A stretch of DNA of 64,000 nucleotides, from positions 27,949,481 to 28,013,480 of the forward strand of contig OX243815.1 of NCBI GenBank assembly GCA_945859605.1, read 5' to 3'. Position 1 is the first letter of the stretch; each line of letters starts with the position of its first letter. Shown here in pieces: positions 1-12,780 of this stretch. The translations under genes and the position numbers were made by a program. The notes under the pieces were generated by a model. That model searched no databases. It had not been told where the DNA came from and saw only the letters and a list, made by a program, of their open reading frames with translations. The DNA is from Lumbricus rubellus (lineage: Eukaryota > Annelida > Clitellata > Crassiclitellata > Lumbricidae).

Positions 1-59
1 CCCAATCCCTCTTCCAACCACCCATCCAAACCAACCTGTATACCCATTCACACACACCT

Positions 60-770
60 CACGTATACGCACTAACTCACCAACCCACCCTCCGACCCGA
101 CCCATCCACCAACTCACTCACTCATTCACTCTCTCACTCACTCACTCACTCACTCACTCATTCACTAACTAACTCACCAACCCACCCTCCTACCCAACCC
201 ACCCACCAACTCTTTCACTCACTCACTCACTCACTCACTCACTCACTCACTCATTCACTAACTAACTCACCAACCCACCCTCCTACCCAACCCACCCACC
301 AACTCTTTCACTCACTCACTCACTCACTCACTCACTCACTCACTCACTCACTCACTCACTCACTCACTCATTCACTAACTAACTCACCAACCCACCCTCC
401 TACCCAACCCACCCACCAACTCTTTCACTCACTCACTCACTCACTCACTCACTCACTCATTCACTAACTAACTCACCAACCCACCCTCCTACCCAACCCA
501 CCCACCAACTCTTTCACTCACTCACTCACTCACTCACTCACTCACTCACTCACTCACTCACTCACTCACTCACTCACTCACTCACTCACTCACTCATTCA
601 CTAACTAACTCACCAACCCACCCTCCTACCCAGCCCACCCACCAACTCTTTCACTCACTCACTCACTCACACACTCACATACTCACTCACTCACTCACTC
701 ATTCACTAACTAACTCACCAACCCACCCTCCTACCCAACCCACCCAACAACTCATTCACTCACTCACTCA
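60..770. repeat. compound ACTC minisatellite with higher-order units
   Basis: Runs of the tetranucleotide ACTC/CACT alternate with a conserved spacer of about 60 bases (TTCACTAACTAACTCACC followed by C-rich CCAACCCACC blocks). Six copies of the spacer are visible, near 160, 253, 369, 458, 595 and 699. The spacers are almost identical and only the number of ACTC steps between them changes, so this is a nested minisatellite. The first 60 bases are a degenerate C-rich extension. No gene is seen. Confidence 0.9.
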
Positions 771-1547
771 ACTGCCAGAACACCGACAGACAGACAGAGA
801 GAAAGACCAAAGCTTTGACGTCGCAGTGACACATGGCTAAGTATCTGTTTATCTAGAACGCGGCAGCAGACACGGTCTTGTACACGCTGACCAGATTGCA
901 TCGATTTATAAACATACAAGACATCCGCCTGTCGGCTTCTACAGTCCATGAAGTGAAAAGCATGTATACATTGCTCCTGCAGTACTATACACAGAAGATG
1001 GCCAAATAGTTATAGCAGACCTTATAATGTGGCTATACGCATGGCCATGCAATACATGCGGGCGTATTTTGTGCAGCAATGGGAACGCCAATTGTGTCCA
1101 TTAGCCAGACCATAAACGCTGTTGTCTTACGCAGACAAGCTCTGAAGCAACTGTTGCGTTTATAAGATGGTTTAAAACTGCATGCATGGAGGGCACAGAG
1201 TTTCTTCTTAATTATATATACAAAAGTAATCGTCCACTTAATACAATCCTCGGATCCGTTGCATGTATATACATGTATACATGTATTATATATACACACA
1301 TACACATACACATATACGTCCCTCTGCCCACACAGACAATCGTCAGCATTTATTTTAGCAGATTCTTTAATGCATTTCTATAGTGGCCTGCAGCAATCTA
1401 TGAATCGATATATGGAAGTCATGAGTATGATGCGTTCTTGCAACGATTTAGATTTAAGCCAGCTTGCATTATGCCCTATATAGATATGTAAAATTTCATG
1501 TTATTCTCGGATTCAATCCAAATCTTGTCATTGTTCATGTTATTGTA
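771..1547. other. gene-free stretch, nothing recognised
   Basis: Only short ORFs with no recognisable product. A small degenerate (ATAC)n patch lies at about 1262-1318. No splice-supported exon was found. Confidence 0.5.
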
Positions 1548-1725
1548 CAGGGTGGGCCAAAAAAGACACCCTCTAGATTTGTGCCAATATCTTGACCATA
1601 TATAAGAATTTCGAAATGAAATTTTACAAGCTTAAATACAATTTATATCTGCACACGATTGCCAGATTTCATCAAAATATTTCAAGCACATCAAAAGTTA
1701 TATCACTTTTAGTGAGGCCACCCTG
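1548..1725. mobile_element. 178-bp CAGGGTGGGCC MITE, copy A
   Basis: The segment starts CAGGGTGGGCC and ends GGCCACCCTG, an imperfect terminal inverted repeat. The interior is AT-rich and matches the segments at 43749-43921 and the left part of 10609-10861, including the shared words CCAATATCTTG and AAGAATTT. Termini of this kind followed by AAAAA are common in mariner/IS630-derived MITEs. The flanks (GTA and CAAT) do not give a clear TA duplication, so the superfamily is an inference. Confidence 0.65.
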
Positions 1726-2179
1726 CAATGGTCTTTCTTTGTAAATCATAAACCGCCATATATATTATACTTCTCCTTAAACTCGAGCTTGTTCTTGTCT
1801 CCTCTTATAATGATAGTCAGGAACGTGCATGTGTTCGGCAGATTGAGTCTGCCATGAGACTCTTATATATACCGAATATATACAATACTATACAATACTA
1901 TACATGCATGCATTGCCAAAACCCGTATTTTCTTCGCTGCAGTCTTCTGCATGCAGACGTCGTTTGAAGTTGGCGACTTTCAAAAGACGACATTTAAACC
2001 TTTTAGATGCTATCCGAAACACGCACTCCGCTAAATGCTCTCGCCCATTACGTAGACCATCCATGACAAAGGATTAGATATATATCATTCTGCAATCTGC
2101 ATGCGTTGCCTATACAGGAGCGATAGGCCCGAAACCGCATAATATAGAAGCGCTTCATTATAATGACGGTCTGTCTATC
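1726..2179. other. gene-free AT-rich stretch
   Basis: No ORF, RNA or repeat family recognised, apart from a short duplication of CTATACAATA near 1884-1903. Confidence 0.45.
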
Positions 2180-2745
2180 GAGCCATGCATTGAGTGTTTA
2201 GACTGTCTGTCTGCCTGATTGAACGAGTCAGAAAGACTGTCTGACTGTCTTAACTTAATGTCTGACTATAACTCCATGGCTGATTTTATTCATATTTGAC
2301 TAACTGACTGGCCGAATGAATCCCTGATTGATTCTCTTAAGACGGACCGACTGACCGACTGACCGGCTGATTTACTGATTGACTGATTGACTGATTGACT
2401 GATTGACTGATTGACTGATTGACTGAATCCCTGGTTGACTCTCCTACTGGCTGACTGATTGACTGACTAACCGACTGACCGACTGATTGACTGAATCTCT
2501 GATTGACTCTCCTACTGACTGATTGACTGACTGACCGACTGACCGACTTACTGACTAATTGACTAATTGACTAATTGACTAGTTGACTCTCTTACTGGCT
2601 GACTGATTGACCGACTGGCCGACTGACCGACTGACCGACTTACTGACTAATTGACTAGTTGACTAATTGACTGACTGACTGACTGACTGACTCTAAGTGA
2701 TTGACTGACTGACTGACTGACTGACTTCAACTAACTGGATGACTG
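2180..2745. repeat. degenerate (GACT)n satellite
   Basis: Mainly GACTGACT/GATTGACT steps interrupted by CTCTCCTACTGG blocks that recur near 2440, 2508 and 2590. This suggests a secondary period of roughly 75 bases laid over the tetranucleotide. Confidence 0.85.
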
Positions 2746-3576
2746 ACTGGTCTTGCCTCTAAGGCTTCACACACAGATTTATAACATCGATGCTACAATG
2801 TCGTCTGCAATTGACATCTGACAGACGAATCTGTCCGATCATCATTCAATCCACCGTGTCTTAGGTTACCGATGGACGTCGCATTGTGACGCCACTGTCC
2901 CCTACTACCACCCTACTGCAGGTAGGACATGAGCAGTGCCATGGTGCTGCATGGGTTCATCGTTCAAATCAGATCGACCAGGCCGCCACCGTCGCCTCCT
3001 CCCTCGTCGCTAGAGGGACAACGACGACGCAGATGTTATCGGACATCGGCATCGTCTCCTCCGAGAGAGAGAGAGAAGGGAGAGAGTCTCTCGTCTGGCG
3101 TCTAGACGTTTTACGGCGACGATGGACGGTCGGTCGGTCGTGGACGGACGGTCCTCGTCGTCGGTCCTTGCAGCGCCTAATTGCCGCCGGTGATCTGCCC
3201 GTCCGTCGCCCCTCAGACACCGCGCGCGACGCACGGACCGATTATAATGGAGCAACTGAAACGGCGAAATCACACCGCCTCCGGTAAGAATCGTTTTTCA
3301 CGTCAATCACAACAGTCTTGATTGTAATTACCGGTTTTCGCGGAGAGCTGTGACTTTCGAGAACTACTACTGGACACCGCGTATAGTCAACGATTATCGA
3401 TGTGCATTATTGTTCAGGCGTCCTGTCCTAAAGGTAATAATCACCATGCTCTAATAGTGCACTTCTCTAAAGGTAGGCTATAGTCTATAACGAGCAATTG
3501 CGACATATGCCTATCGTATTCTTCAAAACGGTGCCCATCTCTTATAAGTTCCATGACTGACTAAATCCACACGTGG
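2746..3576. other. GC-rich gene-free stretch, possible regulatory island
   Basis: About 2960-3290 is non-repetitive and clearly more GC-rich than its surroundings. Both strands have open frames (about 133 codons plus, 80-90 minus), but none has a recognisable domain and the overlap on both strands suggests base composition rather than coding. Confidence 0.3.
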
Positions 3577-3580
3577 CGTG

Positions 3581-3668
<88 letters not shown>
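3577..3668. repeat. (GT)n microsatellite
   Basis: An almost pure GT run of about 90 bases with one GG interruption. Confidence 0.95.
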
Positions 3669-3670
<2 letters not shown>

Positions 3671-5410
3671 CACTGACCGACTGTCACTATAATAGTGAAT
3701 TACTAACACAATTACAATTACAATGTGCAGCAGAAAAGGTTTTTCTCCACTTCCAATCATGTGCTATTGAGCACCAAATATAAATAAAACTCGACCTTAA
3801 GAATACGAGGTCTCTACTTGACCTGAGTTCTGTTGTTAAATCTAATTAATTAAAGTAATTGCGATATAAACTTCATATATGTTGTATCGCTCGATTATAT
3901 TATAGTCTTATGCATTATATTCTGCCTGCCGTGGCGCTGACAATGTGCCTTTACTAGGTACAGCGTTAAAGGTATTTACAAACTGAACACTTACCAAACG
4001 CAGGCATACAGAACACAATTCTGCGACATCGTATTCCACGCGATGCAGTTGTCTAGTTTCCTGAGACAGCTTCGGGGAAACCCCACGTCGAGCCGTAAGC
4101 GACCCGGCGTTCCGCCTTCACAAGGCAGCGACGCTTGTAACGACAAGCACTCGCAACAATATTATAAATAGACCGGGTCACCGAAAACACGGGTCGGGTC
4201 ACGCGGAAACGCCATTCACGTCACGCTAAAATATACGCGTCCGTCGCGTAGATAGTAGGTATGCTGCAGAAAAAAGATTTAGAGTCGAACGACCGCAAGG
4301 TGGGCGGGGAGGGCGACAAACAAAACATTACCGGTGAGGTGGGGGTGGAGGTGGGGGTGGGAGGGTGGGGTGGGGGTGGTAGGGGAAACCAAGCAACCAT
4401 CTCAGTGCTGTAAAATTTACGATAATTACTTTTGCGCAGTAAAAAAGCAGAATAAAAATGAATATCGATTACGTGCAGTGTAGGATTTCGCGGATAGATA
4501 GGATATATTATGGGAGGAAAATGAGAATTATAAGAAAAACAGTACAATTTAAAAGAAAGTTTATAGCCAGTATCTATCGTTTCAGACAAAAAAAACTTTA
4601 TACGCTTCAAAGGGCAAACGTTCATCAATGTTCTGAAAATGCATGCATATAGGAAAATAAGACACTTGAGTATTTATACGTGTGTGGTTTATGATTCGTA
4701 CATCAGATAGGAAGAGGGTCTGGATATGTAGACTGAATATACATGATATACTATAATGCCAATCGGTTTGCGCATAATTTAAGTGTGTATAGTATAGGTT
4801 ATACCCACCCTGAAGCTCATGAGGGGTTATTATTGAGCCCTCGACCGACGCCGTTTTATACAGTACGCGCACCCGATATCAATTATACAGCTTGGTAACT
4901 GAGGCACCATGGCATGCAGATGCGTAGACGTCTGGTCTGGCTTTTTTTTACAGCGTTTATACAATTTGACAGTCGAGCGATGCTGGTCATGTCAGGTCGG
5001 GAGCGCTTCTCAGAGGTGTCAGAGCTAGAGACATTTATAATCACTGTCACAAACAATCGATCAATCAATCAATTAATCAATCAAGCAATTTATATGCATG
5101 GGTTCTAATCAGGCCCGTTCAAAACATTTTGTCGGCCGCAGACAAAGGTATACATTTTGGCGGCCATGCGTAATGGGCTATAGGCCTATAGCGAATAAGA
5201 ATTAAAAATAAAGAAGTGACTTATGATTTGAATTCGTTTGGTGCATACTATTTTATGTGCTCTGTGCACGCAACAGACCTGAGAAATAGATACATGTTGA
5301 TTAAAATTCTATTGTTAATAATTTTGGCCTGAAGTCGGCAAAATGTTTCATAGGGTTTTTTGCTAAACATGCACTGCTAAACTTAAAGTGTATACTTTGG
5401 CTTCTATGTA
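3669..5410. other. gene-free stretch
   Basis: No supported gene. A G-rich patch (GGTGGGGGTGG steps) lies near 4333-4382. The short ORFs carry no recognisable motif. Confidence 0.45.
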
Positions 5411-5480
5411 CAGGGTGCGCCAAAAAAGTAATCTCCTACGGTTTTTAGCCCTTAGAAATCATGTAACATGACACATGCGT
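5411..5480 (+). mobile_element. 5' fragment of the CAGGGTGGGCC MITE family
   Basis: Begins CAGGGTGCGCCAAAAAAGTA and follows the family start at 1548 for about 50 bases before similarity is lost. No matching right terminus was found. Confidence 0.45.
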
Positions 5481-5557
5481 TTAAACTTTAAACTATTATA
5501 ATAGTGCGTATATATATTGTATTTCAACATATAGATAATAGTCGAAGCCGTCTGTTC

Positions 5558-5725
5558 GATAGATGGATGGATGGATGGATGGATGGATGGATGGATGCAT
5601 GCATAATTGTATGGATGTAGGTATCAATGGATGTATAAGCGGATAGATAAATGGATGGATAGAATGGATGGACGGATGAATGGATGTATGGATGAATGAA
5701 TGGATGGCTGAACGGGTGGATGAAT
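5558..5725. repeat. (GGAT)n microsatellite, degenerate
   Basis: Tetranucleotide GGAT/GGATGAAT array. Open frames across it encode only repetitive residues. Confidence 0.9.
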
Positions 5726-6612
5726 GGGTCATTCGTTTGATCAGCCGATCTAAAGAAAATGGTGTTTCGTTGCAGTGTGTGATCACTGATCGCATCATCG
5801 TGACTGTTCCTTGCTTTGATACGACTCACGTATACCAACCAAATCAAAACAATAGACCTATAGACTAGTCAGAACCTCTCCCTTTCACCGTCGGAGCCTC
5901 TACCTTCGACGTCCTCATGATGCATGCAGTCGGTCGGTCGGCCGTGGAGGCGTTGCAAGGCGGCATTCAATCGCCTCCGTTATCGCAATTAGTTTGATGG
6001 ACCGTGCAATGAAGATGCCGCCTCTACCACCGCTAACACAGCTACCACCTCCACCACTACCACCATCACCGCCACCATCACCGCTTCCATCGCCTCTCTA
6101 TCATAAGCGTTGTGCACGACACGGCTCCATCCATCCATCCCATCCTGACTCCCTCTGATCTTCGCAGCATCCCGGCCCGCCCCGGCGCCCCGACAATTGG
6201 AGGCAGTCCGATCCTGGTGGAGACGCGATCGCCCTTCAGCCGCCAAAACAGTAATTAACGGCGTTCGGAGGACGGCCGTCCAGGCGGGAGTTGGTCCGTC
6301 GGTCGGCCGGACGGCCAAGTCGGGCAGCGCAGGGGTCCGACACCGTGGCGCTAGTGGTAGACCGACCGACCGACTCATGGGCGGATCGCGCTGACCTACC
6401 GTGTTGTAAACTTTGACGGTTGATGTCTAGTAAGTCATGGAAAGGAGGATCGGGCAGATAGACTTCGACTGCAGAGCGGCGGAGGTCATGCTGTCAGGAT
6501 TTCTGTAGATCTATGTTATTATTATTATACATGTACATGTTGTTTAGTCATGTTTGCTCTTTCGATCCTTTTGACTAAAAACTGTTTCTGTTTCATTCTG
6601 CTATCTACGACT
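5726..6612. other. gene-free stretch with GC-rich core
   Basis: About 5920-6400 is GC-rich and mostly non-repetitive apart from short CGGT and CCAT runs. Long open frames exist on both strands but show no domain. This is either a regulatory island or unrecognised exon material. Confidence 0.3.
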
Positions 6613-6652
6613 ATTATATGATATGATATGATATGATATGATATGATATGAA
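6613..6652. repeat. (ATATG)n pentanucleotide microsatellite
   Basis: Tandem ATATG units, about eight copies. Confidence 0.9.
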
Positions 6653-6854
6653 ATGATCTTTTCATGGGATGATCTGATATTATGTCACATTTACCTGTAT
6701 AGGCTAATAGCATCCATCCAATAAAGAAGAAATCGTTTGAGCATTCCAACAAGCACGTGCACGGTTGACGTCCATTTTAAAATTTTACTCTTTGCACATG
6801 CATGAGGTTGAGATCATAATAGCAAACCATCTCCATCGACGACTAAACATCGCA

Positions 6855-6872
6855 TATGATGATGGAGATGAA

Positions 6873-6969
<97 letters not shown>

Positions 6970-7018
6970 ATGATGATGACGGAGATGATGATGAGGACGA
7001 TGATGATGGAGATGGAGA
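6855..7018. repeat. (GAT)n trinucleotide microsatellite
   Basis: Long GAT run with a degenerate right edge. The poly-Asp and poly-Met frames it creates are not genes. Confidence 0.95.
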
Positions 7019-7370
7019 AGAAACAGAAGCAGGGCTTTTTTTAACGCGCAGTTGTAAGCTTACACAAAATTTGCAGTTCTGAATGAATTTGTGCAGTTAT
7101 GAAAGCACTTACGTGCCGTTAAAACAAGTTTAAAATGGTAAATTTTCACCCTTTTGAAGTAGTTTACCATGGAGGATGGGAAAAGGAAATAATGGGTTGT
7201 GCAGTTCTGAACATTTCTTAAAACAGCCATGAGAAGATGTATAAGAGCAACATCATTCAGATCATGTCCGATAGACGGCATCTGTGAAAGGCGACTTTTT
7301 CACCGGCCAATTAATCTCTCTATCTGACCAGTGCAGACCGTCGTCCATTTATCCGCTCCATAAAGACCAT
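7019..7370. other. gene-free spacer
   Basis: Nothing recognised between the GAT array and the pyrimidine-rich block. The phrase TTGTGCAGTT(A/C)TGAA occurs twice (near 7090 and 7198). Confidence 0.4.
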
Positions 7371-7900
7371 GCATGCTCTTCCCACTCTTCCTACTCATCC
7401 CACTCTTCCCACTCTTCCCACTCTTTCCACTCTTCCCACTCTTCCCAATCTTCCCATTCATCCATCTTATCCTTCACATTCTTCTCCAACTCATTCGCTG
7501 CGTTCCTTTGCCTTGTTCTCTGTCTTCTTTGTTCTTTCTCTTGTTCTCTTTGTCCTTCCTCATACATGCATGTTTACATCTTTTGTTCTTACTCCACCCT
7601 CTCCTCACCATTCCTTTTCCATCCTCCTCACCATCCTCCTTTTCCATCCGCGGAATCTTCCTCTTCAACATCACTCGATCTTTTGTCTTTGTTTCCGTTT
7701 GTATATCCATCTCCCTCTCCTCCTCTTGCTTAACTTCTCCTGCTCCTGCTTCTCTGCTTCTCTGCTCCTTCCTCCTCTTCATCCTCGTCCTCCTCATCAT
7801 TTTCCTCCTCCTCGTCTTTCTCGTCCTCTTCTTCTCCCTCCTCCTCCTCCACCCATCCTCTCCTCCTTCTTCCCATGCACCTCTTTGTCTCCCAACTCTC
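7371..7900. repeat. pyrimidine-rich minisatellite and tract
   Basis: Starts with a nonamer array (CTTCCCACT) to about 7460, then a long C/T-rich tract on the plus strand. The three overlapping plus-strand frames of 149-194 codons are all low in complexity (Ser/Pro/Leu/Phe), so I do not call a gene. Confidence 0.8.
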
Positions 7901-8450
7901 GTCCACGCATAATAAATAAATCGTTGAATAAATCGGTCATCGTAAGCGATTAGTCTAATGAATCACGTCCGTCCGTTGTCCACTCTCCCTCCCTCCATCC
8001 CCTCTCTCTCCCACTCTCCCTCCCTTCCACCCCTCTCCATCCCTACCCTTCCATGAAGCCGTCGTCTGGTCATCGCCTGATATCTGATAAAGGGCCGACG
8101 TCGTCGTTGTCGTCGTCATCGTCGTCGTCGTCGTTGTCTGCTGAGGGTGGAGCACATGAATCGACATGATAAGAGGGCGAGACATCGTGTGACCCTCTCT
8201 GACCTCCTAGCATCCGCCACACACGATGACGGTGACGAAGGGGAAAAGGAAGAGAGGGTGCAGCTTTGGGAGAAGTAGGTACATATACTGGGAATGGGAA
8301 CGGATGTTCTGCATGAGGCAACAGCCGACAGGTGGTCGCTGCTGCAACAGTCTCTGTTGTTGTTTCCGTTGGACGATGAAGAGGAAGAAGAGGAAGACGA
8401 CAAGAGATACAGAAGCAACAACAAACAGTTTTTCTCACACACTGACACAC
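7901..8450. repeat. mixed low-complexity region with (GTC)n run
   Basis: C/T-rich block at about 7975-8045 and a GTC/GTT run at about 8098-8143, followed by unremarkable sequence. No gene supported. Confidence 0.6.
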
Positions 8451-8770
8451 ACATTCTCTTTCTTTCTTTCCTTCCTTTCTTCTTTCTTTCTTTCTTTCGT
8501 TCTTTCTTTCTTTCTTTCGTTCGTTCTTTCCTTCTTTGTCTGTCTGCCTGTCTCTCTTTCTCTGCATCTCTCTGTGTCTTTGTCCCTGCCTCTGTTTGTC
8601 TGTCTTCTTTGTCTGTCTGTCTCTCTTCCTCTCCCACTGTCTTTCATCCTCTGCATCGCTCTCTGTGTGTCTCTGTCTCTGTCCCTGTCTGTACGTCTGT
8701 CTGTCTGTGTTTCTCTGTCTGCCTGTATGTTTCTCTTTCTCTCTCTTTCTTTCTCTTACTGTCTCAGTTC
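8451..8770. repeat. (TTTC)n/(TCTG)n pyrimidine array
   Basis: TTTC tetramers pass into TCTG/TCTC steps. The opposite strand gives Lys/Glu/Arg-rich open frames of up to 237 codons that are artefacts of the repeat. Confidence 0.9.
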
Positions 8771-10608
8771 GATCGACATACATACACTGCAGGTAGAGAA
8801 ATACGCAGACGACCGATGAAAATACGAGAGACAGACAGACAGACAGACAGGCATACTAGCAGATAGACAATCAGACATATACAGACTCACATAAATATTA
8901 TGGTTGTGTAGACTATTCTAAACACAACATTCGACAGATGACAAAATCTATATTATTTTGCAATGCACTTTTTCTTTCTAATATTGTACGATTGGCATTC
9001 TATAGACCTATATCAGCTACTGCACTTGAGGTTGCTGAGCAACGCATCATCATCAACACCACAACCACCACCACCAGTCGTGTTTCCATCTCAGTAATCC
9101 GCATCAACGAAAGGATGTGGTCAAGCGCCGGCCATTCACTGACCATGCATGATCATCCTTTGTCCAGGGTCGCTTTCATCCCGACCAGAGGTCGCGCCAC
9201 CTCTCTTGACCTCCGGGGATCAGCATCCTCAGCAGCCGGATGTTCATTTGAAATCTGCAGCCGACCGATGTCCATTCACTGTTCAGTCGTGGTCAGTTAT
9301 CGGCAGCGTCCACTGCATGACGGTCTTGACCGCTGCAGGGTCGGCAGGGAGGTGTCAACGATCCGTCAGAGCAAAGCGACTAATGAGGCGACCGTTCCAT
9401 TGAATTATAAATGATCCCCGGCTAATTATTCCACCCCGATTTCCGTCCGTCCGTCGGGCGGTGTACGTGATTTTCTAATCGCACTGGTCAACAGGCGACT
9501 GTCCATACAGTGTCCACTACAGATGACCAGTTGACGTGTGAGACCAGCAACACCCTCTCGTAACCATAGTCACCGCTCTCTGCAGCGAATGATCTCCATG
9601 CAGCTAATGAAATATTATTATTGCGCCTATTATGGGGCGCTATATAGTTTTAACCGCCATTACGAAACAAAGACTTTCAATAAATAAGCTTACTCCTCTG
9701 TTATTGTTGCGGAACAGACACCCGCCCACAAATTAACACTTGTATAGGCTAATATCGCAACAGACAATGATATGGAATAACCATAATTTATGGATCAATG
9801 TGAGGCGAAATAAAGAGTTAGGACGTATGCAGTGTCCTACACAGACACAGAAGGACAATTTTATACCAAAGCCTCCAAAGACATAAAAAAATTCTTGGCA
9901 GCAGGCTTATCTGCAAAATAATTTTATATAGGCCTACTCTCATTCATATGGTATATCTATATAATCCATTCTCAAGCCATGCTTCTCCATAGATGTTGTA
10001 GAATTCATTCTCAAATCGTAATCATCCATATGGTAGAATTCATTTAAAAATCCATTCTTATCCAAGTAATAGAATCGAAATCCAGTCTCAAGAACTACAT
10101 GTATATAATAGTTAAATATTTTTGACGAACTGTATAGGCCTGTATGTATACTTGACACGGATGAATGCAGAAATTACATTGTGCGCTTGTAGAGTTTATA
10201 TATAAAGATACACACTAGCAACAATATGAAACAGATTGTAATAATTATTATGAAAATTAGTCCACTGCGACATTTTAAGCCATCTTCCACGTGTTTCACA
10301 ATGCTTTTGCATTGCGTATACATTATGTGTGGCTGCATTCTTGAGAGGGGTCAAAGCCTAAAATGTAACAGGACAGTCATTTTGCAATTGCATCTCAGAT
10401 GTAATCATCTTTGGCCAGCAGAGAGACTTGTAAATTGATTTGCATTAGCTCGATTTCGGAAGGAAAAGAGTCGTGTTGGTACACGGGTCGACCTGGATGG
10501 AATTAGATTAGATTTATTAGATTAGAATGGACTGGACCGCACCATATAAGCATGGCATGCCTGCGTGTAAAAGGATTAAAAGGAAAATCGCTGTGGTGGG
10601 TTGAACTA
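8771..10608. other. gene-free stretch, GC-richer 9040-9480
   Basis: 9031-9480 is non-repetitive and GC-richer, with an open plus frame of 158 codons (8938-9414) that lacks a recognisable domain. A run of GAATTCAT-like words near 9960-10090 is a weak local repeat. No supported exon. Confidence 0.35.
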
Positions 10609-10861
10609 CAGGGTGGGCCGTAGAAGTACTCCCCTAAGGTTTTTTGCCAATATCTTGGCCAGAAGTAAGAATTTTCAAATGTAATTTTACAGGCAATTCA
10701 TATTTATTTAGGTGTTCCTACATTGGCCAAATTTCACAACTAGCCTATAATATTTCAAACAGGATCCACTCGGAATTGGGGTGTGAAAAACAGATTTACT
10801 GCAGAGATCTAAGAAAGACTGGGGGATTGAAACCCCCAAACCACCGACAATTCTCACCCTG
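10609..10861 (+). mobile_element. chimeric repeat: MITE left end joined to another element's right end
   Basis: 10609 to about 10763 follows the CAGGGTGGGCC MITE family (CCAATATCTTGG, AGAAGTAAGAATTTT, CAAATTTCAC). From about 10768 the sequence switches to one shared with about 54960-55055 (AAGAAAGACTGGGGG, ACAATTCTCACCCTG). The composite still begins CAGGG and ends CACCCTG. Confidence 0.55.
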
Positions 10862-11062
10862 AGCCTACTGTTTCTTTTGGATAGGTCCTGAATCTGTCAC
10901 TCAACATTTGGATAGGTCAGAATACATTCTACAGGACACAATACAATCTATCGCTGCTCCTCTGAATAGGTCAGACTATCAAGTTATCAACCTATTTCTG
11001 ATCTCTTTCGACACAGATCAGACAATTATACGCCATAAGACCGATAATCAGTTAGTTTTTCG

Positions 11063-11296
11063 TCATTTCTCGCGAAGAGACACAGTTGTCAATAAGCTAT
11101 TTTTCTCTTCGTCTGTGGCGCCACCTTTTGATTGATGACGAATCTCCGTCGAGTTCTTCGCCAGGTGGCTGTTGAATTCCTTGACGAGTGTGACGAGAAT
11201 GAACTGAATTGTTGTGCGATAAGTTTTCTCCATGGAAACGGTGAACAGATCGCCCAATTCCTCTTGAACGGCCGCTATGAACGGTTCTTCAAGTAG
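11063..11296 (-). CDS. globin X-like protein, exon 3 of 3 (helices G-H and C-tail)
   Basis: Last coding exon on the minus strand. The acceptor is CCACCTTTAG followed by CTA at 11296-11294, in phase 0, matching the phase-0 end of exon 2. It encodes residues 154-230, beginning LLEEPFIAAVQEELGDLF and continuing through a helix-H-like stretch with TIQFILVTLVKEF, then a polar 30-residue tail to the TGA at 11063-11065. Many invertebrate globins carry LGD-x(n)-TIxFIL-TL in G/H, which supports the assignment. The tail may be shorter if an unseen splice exists. Joined length is 693 nt, 231 codons including stop. Confidence 0.82.
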   Translation of the reverse strand, partial: LLEEPFIAAVQEELGDLFTVSMEKTYRTTIQFILVTLVKEFNSHLAKNSTEIRHQSKGGATDEEKNSLLTTVSLREK

Positions 11297-12348
11297 CTAA
11301 AGGTGGTAACAAACAGTCTTTACAAATAGGCCTATTAACTGGATAACAATGAATATATTATTATAATATTAGCAGAAACATTCGCCTGCGTCAAGTAAAC
11401 GCTTTGTGGCAGCGAGCCGTTGAATTTTAAATGATCATGCAAAATCAGCAACAAAGCAGAATGAGATTGTGTGTAGCAGATTTTGCCTATCGAGTCGAGA
11501 GCTGCATACATTGGTTAGGGTCTGCAAAAACAACCTGCAGCCTGCAGGCAAACACTGAACATGGCTGCGGACACAGTATTCCTATCTCTCGTCTCCTAGC
11601 ATCATTCTGCTGGCGGAAGTGGCGGAATAAGTATCACTAACCACTGCAACGCTAGTGAGACAAACTCGTTGAAGACAATAATTAATGGCGGATGATGAAG
11701 GGCTGACGTCATTGAAGTCTTTGGAAACAATTGAGTGGGAAGCTCGCTGGTTGTTACATGTAGACTACTGTAGTACCGTACATTTTTATCAAAGGGATTT
11801 TCGAACGCCTTCGTGAACTTCATTGGCTTCCTGCTGAATTACATATTAAGCTTACGATCTCATGACATTATCATGATGCGGCCTTACCATTTTATACGAC
11901 CAAGATAACAGTTTCGTACATTGCTCATGATTGCTGATAGGCTACGTGTTACCATACCGCCAGCACAGACTTTACGTTCTACTCAGAGCTCTGGTTCTAC
12001 TGTTAAGACCTGCTTATCCATGATTAAAACACATTGGATAGGTTCAATCTCAATCGCAAGGCGGCACCACACAATGATATTTCGCAGCAGGCATTCAGTC
12101 TTTCGCCAGATGTCAACGCACTGGCTTGTTGTTTTAACCGCGTCGCAGGACAATGACAGAATAAAATTCTTTCAGCTTCTGTGCGCCTCATATTTACAAT
12201 GCTCTAATAGGCCTACAGGCTACAGATGATTGAACTATATAAATTATTGACATTATTTTGATAAGTCCGACCTCTTTTTGAATCCATCTTAACCCCCCCA
12301 AAACATTAAAATTATCTGATCGCACATTCATATCTACTGTCTTTTACG

Positions 12349-12416
12349 CATAAATAAATAAATAAATAAATAAATAGACAACCGAATGAATGAATGAATA
12401 AATAAATAAATAAATG
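12349..12416. repeat. (AAAT)n/(GAAT)n microsatellite
   Basis: AAAT units pass into GAAT and back to AAAT. Confidence 0.9.
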
Positions 12417-12708
12417 AAATAGCAAAATAAGAAAATTAATACATGCAGCTAAGCTTATGGAGTGTGAACTTCAATAGAATTCAGAGCACAAGGGTCTAAA
12501 AAGGCTACAATACGGCCCATAATTATAACTGCAAAGGCATCGCTCAGATGATCAGCTTTAGCCTACATGTAAGTAGGCCTCTTGACTGCTTTGCTCACCT
12601 TTTAAATATTGATTAATTGTAAGACACATTCTCTGTTGCTATAATTAATGTTTGGGCGAACAGACAACTACTCGCCTGTCTTGCATTGGAACAAAAAGTG
12701 TAATATTT

Positions 12709-12780
12709 TATTCATTCATTCATTATGGATATTTATATAGCGCTCCATAAAGTTGCTACTCAGGAGCACTCCCAACCCAA
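12709..12780 (-). mobile_element. SINE/LINE tail fragment
   Basis: Read on the minus strand it gives GGGAGTGCTCCTGAGTAG, a short loop, GGAGCGCTATATAAAT, and then (GAAT)n. This is the common 3' tail of the SINE/LINE family described at 30749 and 47531. It lies inside globin intron 2. Confidence 0.75.

Noticed and set aside
8070..8866. 190-237-codon ORFs rich in Lys, Glu, Arg, Leu or Ser
   Set aside because: They follow TTTC/TCTG repeats and overlap on both strands.
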